DNA of 64,000 nt. Origin: Coriobacteriaceae bacterium (GTDB lineage Bacteria > Actinomycetota > Coriobacteriia > Coriobacteriales > UMGS124). The notes beneath the pieces are model-generated. The model ran no database searches and was not told where the DNA came from. It saw nothing but the letters and a program-made list of their open reading frames with translations. The stretch spans positions 189,586-253,585 of the forward strand of contig JAHZGC010000001.1 in the NCBI GenBank assembly GCA_019421015.1, in the 5' to 3' direction. The translations under genes and the position numbers were made by a program. Shown one piece after another: positions 32,961 through 42,829 of this stretch. The number at the start of each line of letters is the position of its first letter. Position 1 is the stretch's first letter.

Positions 32961-35558
32961 CTAGCCTTCGTAGGCGTAGACCTTGCAGAGCACGGCCGAC
33001 TGTACGTTCTGGCCGCCGATGCTGGTGGTCACCAGGCCCCACTCGCCCACGGCTCCGGGGTTGAGCGACGTCTTGTACTGCTCGTCGAGCTGGTCGAGCG
33101 ACTGGGCCCACGGGTAGATGGCGTTCTGCTGCTTGCCCCAGTGGCACGGCGGCACGATGGTGCGCGGCATGCAGCGCTCGGTCACGATGAGCTGCACGCC
33201 CTCCTGCTTGCCGTAGAGCGACTCCACGGTCACCAGGTCGCCGTCGGCGAGGCCGCGCTCGGCGGCGTCGACGGGGTTCATCTCGACGCAGGGGGCGCTG
33301 GCGGTCTGGAAGGCCTCGCGCAGCCAGCGGGAGGCGGGGCCGCCGTCCTTGTCCTGGTTAAAGCTGATGAACTGCCAGTGACGGTGGCCCTTGCCGCAGG
33401 CCACGAGGTCAAAACCGTCCTTCACGGCCTGGGACGGCTCCCAGTTGCCGCTCTCGATGGGGTTGCCCTCGGCGTACCAGCTGTCGTAGGGCTCCTCGGG
33501 CACGGGCATCACCGGCAGCACGCCGCCGGAGCGCTCGGCGAGCCAGTCGCAGCGGAAGAGGATCTTGCCGTCGCCGGGGTAGTCGCCGCTGGCGGCCGTG
33601 GGGAAGAAGAGCTCCTCGGGGTCCATGTCGGCGGGAGCCTGGGCGGGGTAGTCCTTGGCCTTGAACGGCACAAAGTCGTCGAGGCCGGCGTAGAAGGGGT
33701 TCGGCATGCCCATGGGGGTGTCGATCATCTTCTGGACCGTGCAGTCCTTCCACTCGGCGAACTCCTCGCGGCCCTCGGCCACGCGCCTGTCGATCTCGGC
33801 CGCCAGGGTGTCGTTGTTGATGAACATCTTGAGGTATTCCTGCTCGTCGGCCCACGGCCAGGACTGCGCCGTGTCGAGGCCCATCTTCTCGGCGAGCTTG
33901 TACGAGAGCTCCTTGAGGAAGGTGAAGTCGCTCTTGGACTCGAACAGCGGCTCGATGGCCGGCTCGGTGATGACCTGCTCCTGCCAGTCGAGGCGCCAGT
34001 TGTACATCTCGGCCCAGGAGCAGATGGGGATCAGCAGGTCGGCGTAGGCCGATCCCGTCCAGTGGGCCAGGCGGTTGAGCACCACGACCATGGGGATCTT
34101 CTTGAGGGCCTCGTCCATCTGGGCGGCGTTGCCTGTGGAGGAGGCGGGGTTGTGGCTGCACATGTACACGCGGTAGCCGTAGGGCTCGCGGTTGATGAGG
34201 CGCTTGGCGCCGCCCCAGGTGCCGCCCTGGGTGAACTGGGGGTCGCGCTCCACGAGCGGCGTGGCCGGGCCCGAGGGGGCAAAGGCCACCATGGTGCAGG
34301 GCCAGTGCCAGTACAGGCAGCTCGAGGGCTGCAGCGACGCCTCGGTCGAGAAGCCGTTGCCCTTCTGGCCCACGTTGCCGGTGAGGCCGATGAGGCACAG
34401 GATGGCGCGGGAGGCCAGCCAGCCCGAGTTGGAACGGTCGCCGCCGGTCTGGTTGCCGCCGCGGCCCACGCAGAGCAGCGCCTTCTTGGTGCCGGCGTAG
34501 AGGCGCGCCGCCTCGCGGATGCGGTCGGCGGGTGTCCAGCAGATCTTCTCGACCTCCTCGGGGGTGTAGCGCTCCACGAGCTCCTTGAACTCGTCGTAGC
34601 CGTAGGTGTACCTGTCGATGAACTCCTGGTCCTGCAGGCCCTCGGTGATGATGACGTTGCACATGGCCAGGGCCAGGTAGGCGTCGGTGCCGGGGCGCAC
34701 GGGCAGGAAGAGGTCGGCCTTCTCGCCCATCTCGGACATGCGGGGCTCCACGTGGATGAACTTAGCGCCGTGCTCGCGGATGCCCTTCCAGTACGACTCG
34801 CTCCACTCGGTGGGCTTGGCCACGGCGTCGTTCTCGCCCCAGATCAGAATGACCTCGGACTCGTAGGGGTCCTCGAGCAGGGTGTGGTACGAGTCGCCCA
34901 TGGTGGCCTGCTCGCCGATCTGCAGGTCAGAGAAGCAGCCGCCGGGGCCGTAGGTGGCGTCCATGCCCCAGATCTTGCAGAAGGCCGCGTACTCGCCGCC
35001 CACCATGAAGTTGCCCTGGTGGTACGAGGCCAGGGAACAGGTGTGGGGGCCTTCTTCTTCGATGGCCTCCACGATGGCGTCGGTCAGGATGTCGTAGGCC
35101 TCGTCCCAGCTGATGCGCTCGAACTCGCCCTCGACGCCCTTCTCGTTGGTGCGGCGCATGGGGTACTTGATGCGGTTGGGGCTGTTGATGACCGACATGC
35201 CGCTCATGCCGCGCGGGCACAGCTTGCCGTGGTTCTCGGCTGCGTCGCAGCCCTCGTAGTACACGATCTTGCCATCTTTGACGTAGGCCTGCCCCATGTG
35301 GAGCATGCCGCACACGTCGCCGCAGGTGCACAGCGTGGGCACGACCTTGTCGGCGCCGTAGGGCAGCCCGGTGGGGCCGAGCTCGAGGGCGGCGCTGGTG
35401 TTGCCTACAAAGCCCCCGTCGTCGGTGGTGTCGGCGAACGACGGCTCCACATGGCGGAGCAGCGGCGAGCTCGCCAGGGCGGCGCTTCCTCCCAGAGCAC
35501 CCGCCCATTTAACAAAGGTCCGCCTTCCGATGCTCTCTTGCTGGTGGTTCGAGGCCAT
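32961..35558 (-). CDS. Tat-exported DMSO reductase-family molybdopterin oxidoreductase
   Basis: An 865-residue catalytic subunit. The twin-arginine signal is GRRTFVKWAGALGGSAAL (residues about 11-28). The N-terminal cluster motif CTCGDVCGML and, later, HGKLCPRG bind a [4Fe-4S] cluster. The pterin-binding body includes IWGENDAVAKPTEW and LCVGRGGNQTGGDRSN; GYRVYMCSHNPASS and LNRLAHWTGSAYADLLIP are typical of the family's third domain. The C-terminal half ends with the usual beta-barrel (GDLVTVESLYGKQEGVQLIV). It heads a three-gene unit with DmsB-like and TorD-like genes. Whether it reduces a sulfoxide, N-oxide, or catechol-like compound cannot be told. Confidence 0.93.
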   Translation of the reverse strand: MASNHQQESIGRRTFVKWAGALGGSAALASSPLLRHVEPSFADTTDDGGFVGNTSAALELGPTGLPYGADKVVPTLCTCGDVCGMLHMGQAYVKDGKIVYYEGCDAAENHGKLCPRGMSGMSVINSPNRIKYPMRRTNEKGVEGEFERISWDEAYDILTDAIVEAIEEEGPHTCSLASYHQGNFMVGGEYAAFCKIWGMDATYGPGGCFSDLQIGEQATMGDSYHTLLEDPYESEVILIWGENDAVAKPTEWSESYWKGIREHGAKFIHVEPRMSEMGEKADLFLPVRPGTDAYLALAMCNVIITEGLQDQEFIDRYTYGYDEFKELVERYTPEEVEKICWTPADRIREAARLYAGTKKALLCVGRGGNQTGGDRSNSGWLASRAILCLIGLTGNVGQKGNGFSTEASLQPSSCLYWHWPCTMVAFAPSGPATPLVERDPQFTQGGTWGGAKRLINREPYGYRVYMCSHNPASSTGNAAQMDEALKKIPMVVVLNRLAHWTGSAYADLLIPICSWAEMYNWRLDWQEQVITEPAIEPLFESKSDFTFLKELSYKLAEKMGLDTAQSWPWADEQEYLKMFINNDTLAAEIDRRVAEGREEFAEWKDCTVQKMIDTPMGMPNPFYAGLDDFVPFKAKDYPAQAPADMDPEELFFPTAASGDYPGDGKILFRCDWLAERSGGVLPVMPVPEEPYDSWYAEGNPIESGNWEPSQAVKDGFDLVACGKGHRHWQFISFNQDKDGGPASRWLREAFQTASAPCVEMNPVDAAERGLADGDLVTVESLYGKQEGVQLIVTERCMPRTIVPPCHWGKQQNAIYPWAQSLDQLDEQYKTSLNPGAVGEWGLVTTSIGGQNVQSAVLCKVYAYEG

Positions 35559-35919
35559 GGATGGATCTCCTCTCCTCCCGATATGCGTGGGGCGCGGGCC
35601 GGGTGGCGCCGCGCTGGCCCGAACGGTAGGGGAGAAGCCCCGGGGCCGGCATCGTTTGGCATCGGTGGACTTGCCTGCGGGGCATCGGTTGCGATGGATG
35701 AGGGTCGGCGAAAGGGCAGGTAGAGGGTGTTACATCGTGTCAACATCGGTGCGGTGGGGATGAGGGGTGGAGAAGACCCCGCAGTTGCCAAAAACCCTCG
35801 GAGTGCGATTCAACCCCGGCAGAGGGTGGCGGGTTTTGGAGGAGTGCGACGCTCTTTTACCAAAAAGGGCCGGCCCGGCTTAACGGGCGTGCCTCCGAGC
35901 TTTTGGGACCGAGATGCTT

Positions 35920-36112
35920 CCGCATAAGGAGGGTTCTGGATAGGCGTCGGAGGGGATTCGACGCTTCTTCTTGGTCCTCCCGCATTCCCGTGCGTAATCC
36001 GGGTTGGCAAAACCGCAGTTCAGGAGGGTGTTGGCTGCGAGATTTTCTCCCCTGCGGGTAATCGGGGAACATTGGGGCCCTTCCGGGCCTATCCAGAACC
36101 CTCTTTATGCGG
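35920..36112. repeat. Long, widely spaced inverted repeat (26 bp, one mismatch)
   Basis: The arm at 35920-35945 (starts CCGCATAAGGAGGGTTCTGG) and the arm at 36087-36112 (starts GCCTATCCAGAACCCTC) are complementary over 26 bases with a single mismatch, 141 bases apart. They lie in the 643-base gap between the DmsA-like start and the end of the LuxR-type gene. Other parts of the gap hold GGCCGGCCCGG and TTTTGGGACC stretches that also recur inverted, but no gene. Confidence 0.75.
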
Positions 36113-36201
36113 CGCTATCTGCCAAATTGGCCCCTGTCGCAAACGCGGGGGCGCTTCGAGGCCTGCGCTTCGCACGCCCCGATCCCCGAAGGCGGCCCGC
36201 C

Positions 36202-37689
36202 CTACCCGCGCCTGTCCACCTCCTGGGCTTCGATGACGTCGAGCAGTTCCTGGCGGCTGTGAATCTGTAGCTTTTGGTAGATGTGCATGCGGTGGGTCTG
36301 CACGGTGGAGGCCGACAGCGAGAGCCGCTCCTGGATGGCGGCCGAGTCCCGGCCGCGGGCGAGCAGGTCGAGCACCTCGTGCTCACGGGGCGAGAGCTTG
36401 TAGATCGTGGCGACCCGGTCGCACTTCTCCCTAAAGGGCATGCGCTGCTGGGTGGGGATGATCTCGGCGAGAAGGGCCGCGTCGCGCTCGGTGAACAGGA
36501 GCGTGTAGCAGCCCGAGAGCAGCAGCACGGCGAGCGCGGTAATCAGCGCGCCGCAGTCGGCGGCGATGGCGGGGGAGAGCAGGCGGTCTCCCAGCACGCC
36601 GGCGGCGGCCCCGCCGGCCCAGAACAACCCCGTGAAACCGAACACCCGCAGGGCGTCTTGGGGGTAGTCGTGGCAGGCTATGGCGATGATGGCCCACATG
36701 AACATGCAGAAGAGCTGGTAACCCGCCGTGTTGAGCGCCGAGCCCAGGGCCGCATGGCTGCCGTTGAGCGCCACGGGCAGCAGCACGACGCCGGCGAGCA
36801 TGGTCAGGAAGAACACGCGGTAGATGGGCTCGAACCGGAAGCGCTTTGGCAGCCGGGTCAGGATGGCGACGATGCCGAGCACCACGACGGCGACGGCCAC
36901 CGTGGCAACGACTTGGACCAGGGCGGAGACGGCGACGTCGGAGCCGACGAGGGCGGCGTACTCGCGACGGAACAGGCGGTTGACGCTGGCCCAGATAAAG
37001 AACGCCCCCGAGAGCTTCCACAGGAGGGGACTTGGCCTGAGCGGTGTGCGGAACAGATTACTGCCCGACGCGCGGTCTTGGGCGGTGTAGCGCTCAAAGC
37101 GTGTTGGACCAACGGTCTGAGGGCATGACCGAAGGCAGGCGAGGGAGACCAGGGGCAGCGCGAGCGAGAGGATGGCGTTGGTGACGTCGTTCGAGACCGC
37201 CGTGAAGACGTTCATGAAGCTCGAGAGGATATAGGCCAGCACGAGCGAGGTGAACATGGCGCGCGCCTCGACGCCGCCCAGCGCGAGCGCCCAGCAGAGC
37301 AAAAGGGTCGTCGAGGAGGTGCCGGCGATGACCGTGGCTGCCACGGCGAGCCACGCAAGCGCATCGCCGCCAAGGTGGGCCAGGGCGAGCACGAGCGTCG
37401 AGGCCACCATGAGCAGGGCGGCCGCTGCGGGGCCGAACCTCCGTACCAGCGTGAGCACGCGGGGCGAGAACACCCAGATGAGCCCGTCGGCCCCCACGGT
37501 CACGACGATCGAGAGCAGGTAGACGTCGGTGGCGCGCGAGCCCGTGAAGGTCGTGGCGCCCGCGGCGGTGGGGACCACCGAGTAAAAGGTGGCCATCCAG
37601 GTAAGGGCCGCCATGAAGCCCACCACGACGGGGGCACGCACGTATGCGGCCAGCTGGCTTCTGAGGTCCGGGTTCTGCTCGGCGTCCAT
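36202..37689 (-). CDS. LuxR-type regulator with an N-terminal multi-helix membrane half
   Basis: A 495-residue protein. The first ~410 residues carry about twelve hydrophobic segments, arranged like an MFS transporter; the last ~65 residues are a LuxR helix-turn-helix (LSPREHEVLDLLARGRDSAA, then SASTVQTHRMHIYQKLQIHS). This fusion is widespread in Eggerthella-type Coriobacteriia next to exported reductases and is thought to sense a small substrate at the membrane and turn on the reductase. It is codirectional with and upstream-facing the DmsA-like unit. The true ligand is unknown. Confidence 0.88.
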   Translation of the reverse strand: MDAEQNPDLRSQLAAYVRAPVVVGFMAALTWMATFYSVVPTAAGATTFTGSRATDVYLLSIVVTVGADGLIWVFSPRVLTLVRRFGPAAAALLMVASTLVLALAHLGGDALAWLAVAATVIAGTSSTTLLLCWALALGGVEARAMFTSLVLAYILSSFMNVFTAVSNDVTNAILSLALPLVSLACLRSCPQTVGPTRFERYTAQDRASGSNLFRTPLRPSPLLWKLSGAFFIWASVNRLFRREYAALVGSDVAVSALVQVVATVAVAVVVLGIVAILTRLPKRFRFEPIYRVFFLTMLAGVVLLPVALNGSHAALGSALNTAGYQLFCMFMWAIIAIACHDYPQDALRVFGFTGLFWAGGAAAGVLGDRLLSPAIAADCGALITALAVLLLSGCYTLLFTERDAALLAEIIPTQQRMPFREKCDRVATIYKLSPREHEVLDLLARGRDSAAIQERLSLSASTVQTHRMHIYQKLQIHSRQELLDVIEAQEVDRRG

Positions 37690-37864
37690 GCGGGCGTTCT
37701 CCTCTTGAGCGGCGTGCGGGGCGCAATGGAGGGGTTGGGGTTGAGGGAGATTATACGACTTGAAGGCGGAGGCTCACGACGTTGGGGGCGGGTCGATTGG
37801 CCCGGATTTGGGTTTTAGGACTTTCGCGCGTGAGGGGGGGCGGGGTCGTCCTGGGGTTTGTCGC

Positions 37865-38800
37865 TTACCGCCAATACAGCCCCATGTCGGCACCCTGCGC
37901 GACCTCGAGCATCTTCTCGACCAGGAGCCTGCGGGCCTCGTTGGGGTCGTTCTCGCGCCAGACGGCGCTCACGGTGATCTCCATACCGGGCTCCTCGAAG
38001 CGCAGCACCTTGTGGCGGTTGGAGGTCACGGGCATCGAGTACTTGGCCACGCTGGCAAAGTGCACGAACACGCCGCTGTCCACGAACGCGATGCGCGTGT
38101 AGGAGTTCTGGCCGTTCTGCCAGGGCACCGGCACAAAGCGCGGCTGGGCCCCGTGGCCGAGCAGAAGCTGCTCCACCCGGCGCGCGAACTGCACCGACCC
38201 CTCCTCTTGGATGGTCCAGACCACGTTGCCGGTGAGGTCGGCGGCGCGGATCACGTCGCGCGCGGCAAGGGGATGGTCGCGCGACACCACGGCTACCAAG
38301 GGCTCGGTGACCAGGGGGACCGCCGCCAGGCCCGTGAGGTCGACCCCCTCGGGGTAGACGAACAGCCCGAGGTCGACCTCACGGGCGCGCAGCTGCTCCA
38401 GGGGCGGCTTCACGATGTCCACGGACTCTATCTCGATAGAGCGGCCGTCTCGCCGGAGCTCCTCCTGGGCGGTGACCACCAGGTCGTCGGTGGGCTTGTA
38501 GCCGCGGAACAACTCCAGGCGCAGGGCGAGCGGGGCGCTGCGTCGGTAGTCCTCGAGGTGCTGGCGGGCGCTCTCGAGGGCGCCGAGCACCTCCTGGGCG
38601 TCGTCGAGCAAAAGGCGCCCGGCCGGCGTCAGCGCGGTGCGCAGGTTGTTGCGCTCGAAGACGCGCACGCCAAAGTAGTCCTCGAGGGCGGCTACATGCT
38701 TGCTGAGCGTGGACTGCGCCAGGTTGAGCCGCGCCGCGGTCTTGGTGAAGCTGCCGTCTTTGGCCAGCTCAAGGAACTCGCGCAGATGCTCCGTCTCCAT
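37865..38800 (-). CDS. LysR-family transcriptional regulator
   Basis: A 311-residue LysR protein. The N-terminal winged helix is MSEH-like at the family level, with here EFLELAKDGSFTKTAARLNL and AQSTLSKHVAALEDYFG. The C-terminal effector domain (residues about 90-300) follows the usual two-lobe pattern. It is divergent from the FAD-FMN reductase gene at 39077, so it most likely controls it. The shared gap of 276 bases contains an AT-rich stretch with CGCGATGCATGC near 38963 but no certain LysR box. Confidence 0.88.
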   Translation of the reverse strand: METEHLREFLELAKDGSFTKTAARLNLAQSTLSKHVAALEDYFGVRVFERNNLRTALTPAGRLLLDDAQEVLGALESARQHLEDYRRSAPLALRLELFRGYKPTDDLVVTAQEELRRDGRSIEIESVDIVKPPLEQLRAREVDLGLFVYPEGVDLTGLAAVPLVTEPLVAVVSRDHPLAARDVIRAADLTGNVVWTIQEEGSVQFARRVEQLLLGHGAQPRFVPVPWQNGQNSYTRIAFVDSGVFVHFASVAKYSMPVTSNRHKVLRFEEPGMEITVSAVWRENDPNEARRLLVEKMLEVAQGADMGLYWR

Positions 38801-39076
38801 GGGCGTCTCCCCCTTGACCCGATGGGCGGGCCTCCGTTACCCCTGGGCGGCCCGATAGACGCCATTGTAGCAGGGTGCCCGCCGGGCGGCGTCGCGCGAA
38901 CCGGTGCAGTCGGTACTGCCAACAAACCATCGCATCGAGGAATCGACCCATTCCGATACGCGATGCATGCTGCAAAGACAATCGTTTAACAATTGCGGCG
39001 CGGCTCCGTAAGGTTGTCGGCGTCAAAGGGGCGGGCCTAAAGGGAGGCCCGCAACGCGCACGACAAGGAGGACACC

Positions 39077-41311
39077 ATGAACGCAACCGCAACGCGCAGG
39101 CAGATGATCCAGGGCGCCGCCATGCTGGGGAGCGTGGCCGCGCTGGGGACGATGGCCGGCAGCGCCCCCGCCCAGGCCGCCGAGGCCCCGACCACCGGCT
39201 GGACCGCCGGCACCTACCAGGCCACCAAGCCCGGCCGCCGCGGCGACGTGACCGTCGAGGTCGAGCTCTCCGACGACGCAATCGTCTCGGTCGCCGTGGT
39301 CAAGGAGGAGGAGACCCGCCCGATCGCCACGAGCGCCCTGGCCCACGTGCCCGCCGCCATCGTCGACGGCCAGACCCTGAACGTCGAGACCATCTCGGGC
39401 TCCACGTTCACCTGCAACGCCATCGTCGACGCCGTGGCCAGCTGCCTCGAGCAGGCCGGCGCCGACCCCCAGGCGCTCTTTGACGCTCCCCAGGCCCCCG
39501 CGGCCAAGGCCATGGCCGCCGGCACCTACACCCAGACCGTCCACGGCCACCACAGCGACGTCGTGGTCGAGGTCGTGCTCGGGGCCGACGCCATCGAGGG
39601 CGTGACGATCCTCGAGGAGGGCGAGACCTTCAACCTGGCCGACGGGGCCCTCACCCAGGTTCCCGCCGCCATCGTCGAGGCCCAGAGCACGGGCATCGAC
39701 ACGGTGACCGGCGCTACCTACACGAGCCGCGCCGTCATGACCGCCGTTGAGCAGGCCATCACCGAGGCCGGCGGCGAGGAGGCCTACCGCGCCTTCGCGA
39801 CCTGCGTGGCGTCGGAGCCCTGGTCCACGGAGGAGAAGACCGTCGACGCCGACGTCGTGGTGGTGGGCTCGGGCATGACCGGCATCGCCGCGGCCCTCTC
39901 GGCCCAGGACGCCGGCGCCGGCAAGGTCGTCATCGTCGAGAAGCTGCCGTTCTTCGGCGGCGTGAGCCAGACCTGCCTGGGCTACTACCGCGCCCCCTAC
40001 GAGAACTCGCCCGAGGCCATCGACAACTTCATCTTCTACAACCGCCACATGTGGATGGGCTCCATGCAGGACGAGACCATCGACGAGCAGTACCCCTACC
40101 CCGAGTGGACCGAGAAGTTCGCCAACACCATCTTCCCGGCGCTCGAGTTCATCGAGGGCCACGGCGCTCCGCTCTTCTACGACAAGGACCACTGCATCAA
40201 CGGTCGTCCCGACCTGCGCTGCCAATACCCCTACTACTCGGTCGAGGGCCTCGACTCGCCCGACATCGTGGGTACCTCGTTCGCCCAGTACCTCGAGGAG
40301 TTCAAGGAGCACGGCGGCGAGGTGTACCTGGAGTGCCCGGTGACCGAGCTCATCACCGACGGCTCCGGCGCCGTGGTGGGCTGCAAGGCCGAGGGCCGCG
40401 ACGGGCACTACACCTTCAACGCCAAGGCCGTGGTGCTGGCGGCCGGCGGCTACGGCGCGAACCCCGCCGCCATCGCCGAGTACGCCCCCGCCTACAACGG
40501 TGAGGAGAACGTGACGCTCGTGGGCAACGTGGGCGACGGCATCGCCATGGGCCGCGAGGTGGGCGGCGCCATCTACGACGACGGCATGTTCATGGGTCAG
40601 AGCGGCGTGAGCCTCATGACCGACTACGAGATGGTGCACCCCTACACCGACAGCGTGTTCCCCAAGACCGGCATCTACGTGAACCAGCAGGGCCTGCGCA
40701 TCAACTCCGAGACCCCCGAGCCCTACACGGGCGGCTCGACCTACGTGAACGCCGACACCAAGGACTACTACTGGGCCATCATCAACGCCGAGGAGGCCTC
40801 GCACTCCTCCGACCACCTCGAGGGCAACGTGAACACCGCCGCCATCACGAGCGACACCCAGTTCATCGACGTCTGCGAGGAGCAGCTGGCCCTGGGCAAC
40901 GAGCGCTACTTCAAGGCCGACACCCTGGCCGACCTTGCCAAGCAGATCCACATCGTGCCCAACACGCTGCGCTACACGCTCAACCGCTACAACGGGTTCT
41001 GCGAGCAGGGCGAGGACGCCGACTACTTCAAGGACCCCTACCACCTGCACACCATGCCCCAGGACTCCGGCCCCTGGTACGCCGTCAAGTGCTACATGCT
41101 GTACTTCGGCACCATCGGCGGCCTCAAGACCAACACCGACACGGCGGTGCTCACCGAGTCGGGCGAGGTCATCCCGGGCCTGTTTGCCGGCGGCGAGACG
41201 GCCAACCACGCCGTCTTCAACCTGTCCTACCTGGGCGCCATCTCGATGACCTACTGCCTCGTGAGCGGCTACCTGGCCGGTCAGAGCGCCACGGCCGTGG
41301 CTCAGGCGTAA
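39077..41311 (+). CDS. Exported fumarate/urocanate reductase-like flavoprotein with two FMN-binding domains
   Basis: A 744-residue protein. A Tat-like signal (TRRQMIQGAAMLGSVAAL) leads into two FMN_bind domains (about residues 41-135 and 145-235). The second has the full covalent-FMN motif (DTVTGATYTS); the first has a weaker form (ETISGSTFTC), so one site may be covalently loaded. From about residue 255 to the end is the FAD domain of fumarate reductases (VVVVGSGMTGIAAALSAQDA and LPGLFAGGETA-like VIPGLFAGGETANHAVF near the end). Two FMN domains are unusual; most relatives have one. AAGGAGGACACC precedes the start. The acceptor reduced is unknown. Confidence 0.9.
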   Translation: MNATATRRQMIQGAAMLGSVAALGTMAGSAPAQAAEAPTTGWTAGTYQATKPGRRGDVTVEVELSDDAIVSVAVVKEEETRPIATSALAHVPAAIVDGQTLNVETISGSTFTCNAIVDAVASCLEQAGADPQALFDAPQAPAAKAMAAGTYTQTVHGHHSDVVVEVVLGADAIEGVTILEEGETFNLADGALTQVPAAIVEAQSTGIDTVTGATYTSRAVMTAVEQAITEAGGEEAYRAFATCVASEPWSTEEKTVDADVVVVGSGMTGIAAALSAQDAGAGKVVIVEKLPFFGGVSQTCLGYYRAPYENSPEAIDNFIFYNRHMWMGSMQDETIDEQYPYPEWTEKFANTIFPALEFIEGHGAPLFYDKDHCINGRPDLRCQYPYYSVEGLDSPDIVGTSFAQYLEEFKEHGGEVYLECPVTELITDGSGAVVGCKAEGRDGHYTFNAKAVVLAAGGYGANPAAIAEYAPAYNGEENVTLVGNVGDGIAMGREVGGAIYDDGMFMGQSGVSLMTDYEMVHPYTDSVFPKTGIYVNQQGLRINSETPEPYTGGSTYVNADTKDYYWAIINAEEASHSSDHLEGNVNTAAITSDTQFIDVCEEQLALGNERYFKADTLADLAKQIHIVPNTLRYTLNRYNGFCEQGEDADYFKDPYHLHTMPQDSGPWYAVKCYMLYFGTIGGLKTNTDTAVLTESGEVIPGLFAGGETANHAVFNLSYLGAISMTYCLVSGYLAGQSATAVAQA

Positions 41312-41332
41312 GCGGCAAACCAATCAGCGTTC

Positions 41333-41379
41333 TCAGTCGAGAGGCCTCCGGGGTGTAGACCTGGGGGCCTCTCGACTGA
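41333..41379 (+). terminator. Hairpin after the two-FMN flavoprotein gene
   Basis: TCAGTCGAGAGGCC (41333-41346) pairs perfectly with GGCCTCTCGACTGA (41366-41379). It begins 21 bases after the stop. The stem of 14 base pairs is strong but no T-run follows. Confidence 0.6.
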
Positions 41380-41460
41380 GGCGTGGTCGGTAGGTGGTCT
41401 GCTGTGTTCCATGTGCAGGAACGAGACGCCAAGCTCGGCGTGGGTCGGGATCTCCCCAAA

Positions 41461-41497
41461 GTGGTGTTTTTTGGAATTGTACTCCAAAAAACACCAC
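41461..41497. repeat. Perfect 15-bp hairpin rich in T and A
   Basis: GTGGTGTTTTTTGGA (41461-41475) and TCCAAAAAACACCAC (41483-41497) are exact complements around a seven-base loop. It lies between the convergent flavoprotein and ThrE-type genes and may terminate either one, or be a remnant of the repeat family with CCAAAA edges. Confidence 0.65.
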
Positions 41498-41570
41498 GAT
41501 TGGCGATGGACAACCGCGCTCTGCCGGCCCCTGTGCCACGGGGCGCGTGCAACTGTCCGGCCCGCTGCCG

Positions 41571-42029
41571 TCAGCCCCTGCCGCCCTTGCGCAGCTTTGC
41601 CAGATGGTGCGCCGCGTAGGGGACGCTTGAGACCACCATCATCCCCAGCACGAGCATCCCCGTAACGGCGAGCGCCTCGAGGCCCCATGACCAGCCTTCT
41701 TGGATGCGCCCGTCGAGAAAGGCGAGCATCATGCGGTAGACGTCGCCGCCGGGCACCAGCGGGATGAGCGCCGGGGCCGTGAAGGTGACTATGGGCCGGC
41801 GGGCGATTCGGGCCGCGACCCAGGCGAACAGCGTGAATGCCACGGCGCCAAAGAAGCTCGCCGCCGGTTCGGCGCCCCCTGCGTTCATGACCACCTGATA
41901 GACGGCCGTCCCGAAGGCCCCGTTCAGGCCGGCCACCAGGATAAGCGGCCTGCTCTGTAGGTTGTAGAGGATGCTGAAGGCCGCCGAGGCCAAAAAGGCC
42001 CCGAGCGCCGCGGTCAGGACGGCTGCCAT
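41571..42029 (-). CDS. ThrE-like exporter, C-terminal (ThrE_2) subunit
   Basis: A 152-residue membrane protein with about five hydrophobic segments. The motif PALIPLVPGGDVYRMMLAFL is the mark of the ThrE_2/DUF3815 half of threonine/serine exporters. I start at 42029 (MAAVLTAAL); the longer frame upstream is the other gene read out of frame. It overlaps the DUF1212 partner by 16 bases. In Corynebacterium the two halves are one ThrE protein; here they are split into two genes. Confidence 0.88.
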   Translation of the reverse strand: MAAVLTAALGAFLASAAFSILYNLQSRPLILVAGLNGAFGTAVYQVVMNAGGAEPAASFFGAVAFTLFAWVAARIARRPIVTFTAPALIPLVPGGDVYRMMLAFLDGRIQEGWSWGLEALAVTGMLVLGMMVVSSVPYAAHHLAKLRKGGRG

Positions 42030-42829
42030 GTGAGGATCCCGCTGTAGTGGAGGGCCACGGTTGCCCCCACGGCGATGGCCAGGCCCACGAGCAAGGTCAT
42101 GATGAGCCGGGCGCCGCTTGAGATGTAGTTGCCCGACATCGTGTCGAGGACGGCGGTGGTCAGCGTCATGCCGGGCACCAGCAGCATGAGCACGGGGATG
42201 AGCATGGCCTCGACCCCCACGCTGGGCATGAGCCGGTGAAACAGGGCGCATGCCAGGGCGGCTGCAAACGCCTGGCCCAGGATGCTCAGATAGGGGCTCG
42301 GCAGCAGATGGTCCAGCAGCCGTCCGATCCCCATCGTGACCGCCGCCGCCACAGCCACAAACGCCAGGGCCGCCCCGCTGGCGCCGTAGAAGACGGCGAA
42401 CCCCACCGCGCCCACCGCCGAGGCGAGCGCCAGCGTGGGGGTGCGGTGAAAGGGACCGCGTTCGATAGCCTCGAGCTGGGCCAGCGCGTCGCCGGGTTCC
42501 AGCTGTTCCTGCTCGCAGCGCTCGGCCAGCGCCATGACCTGGCCGATAGCCCAGAGGTTGTGCCCCACCGAGTCGATGCGCGCGATGCGCGTGACGGTGG
42601 TCCGCTGTGTGGACACTCCCAGCGTGATGCCTGTGAGCACCACGTTCGCCGTGCAGCTGCGCACCCCTTTGAACGATGCGCCCACGGTGTCCATGGTGTC
42701 TTCCACCAGCTTGGTCTCGCAGCCGCCTTCAACCAGAATCTTGCCTACCTTGAGCACGGCGTCGGCCACCTGCTCAATGTCGGGGGCGGCCGGTGGGGCT
42801 GGGGGGAGTTCGGTGGCATCGGTGGACAC
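42014..42829 (-). CDS. ThrE-like exporter, N-terminal (DUF1212) subunit
   Basis: A 271-residue protein. The cytoplasmic head (VLKVGKILVEGGCETKLVED) and the start of the channel part (VRSCTANVVLTGITLGVST) are the DUF1212/ThrE opening, followed by about five helices (LLVPGMTLTTAVLDTMSGNY). The likely start is the GTG at 42829 with GAAAGG upstream; an ATG at 42907 is in frame but has no ribosome site. Exports threonine or serine, or another small acid, in known relatives; here it stands alone with its partner, so its purpose is unclear. Confidence 0.85.
   Translation of the reverse strand: MSTDATELPPAPPAAPDIEQVADAVLKVGKILVEGGCETKLVEDTMDTVGASFKGVRSCTANVVLTGITLGVSTQRTTVTRIARIDSVGHNLWAIGQVMALAERCEQEQLEPGDALAQLEAIERGPFHRTPTLALASAVGAVGFAVFYGASGAALAFVAVAAAVTMGIGRLLDHLLPSPYLSILGQAFAAALACALFHRLMPSVGVEAMLIPVLMLLVPGMTLTTAVLDTMSGNYISSGARLIMTLLVGLAIAVGATVALHYSGILTWQPS

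Noticed and set aside
33141..35723. 860-residue open frame opposite the DmsA-like gene
   Set aside because: Very long but made of Val/Leu/Gly/His runs mirroring codon bias of the real gene, which has cluster and pterin motifs.
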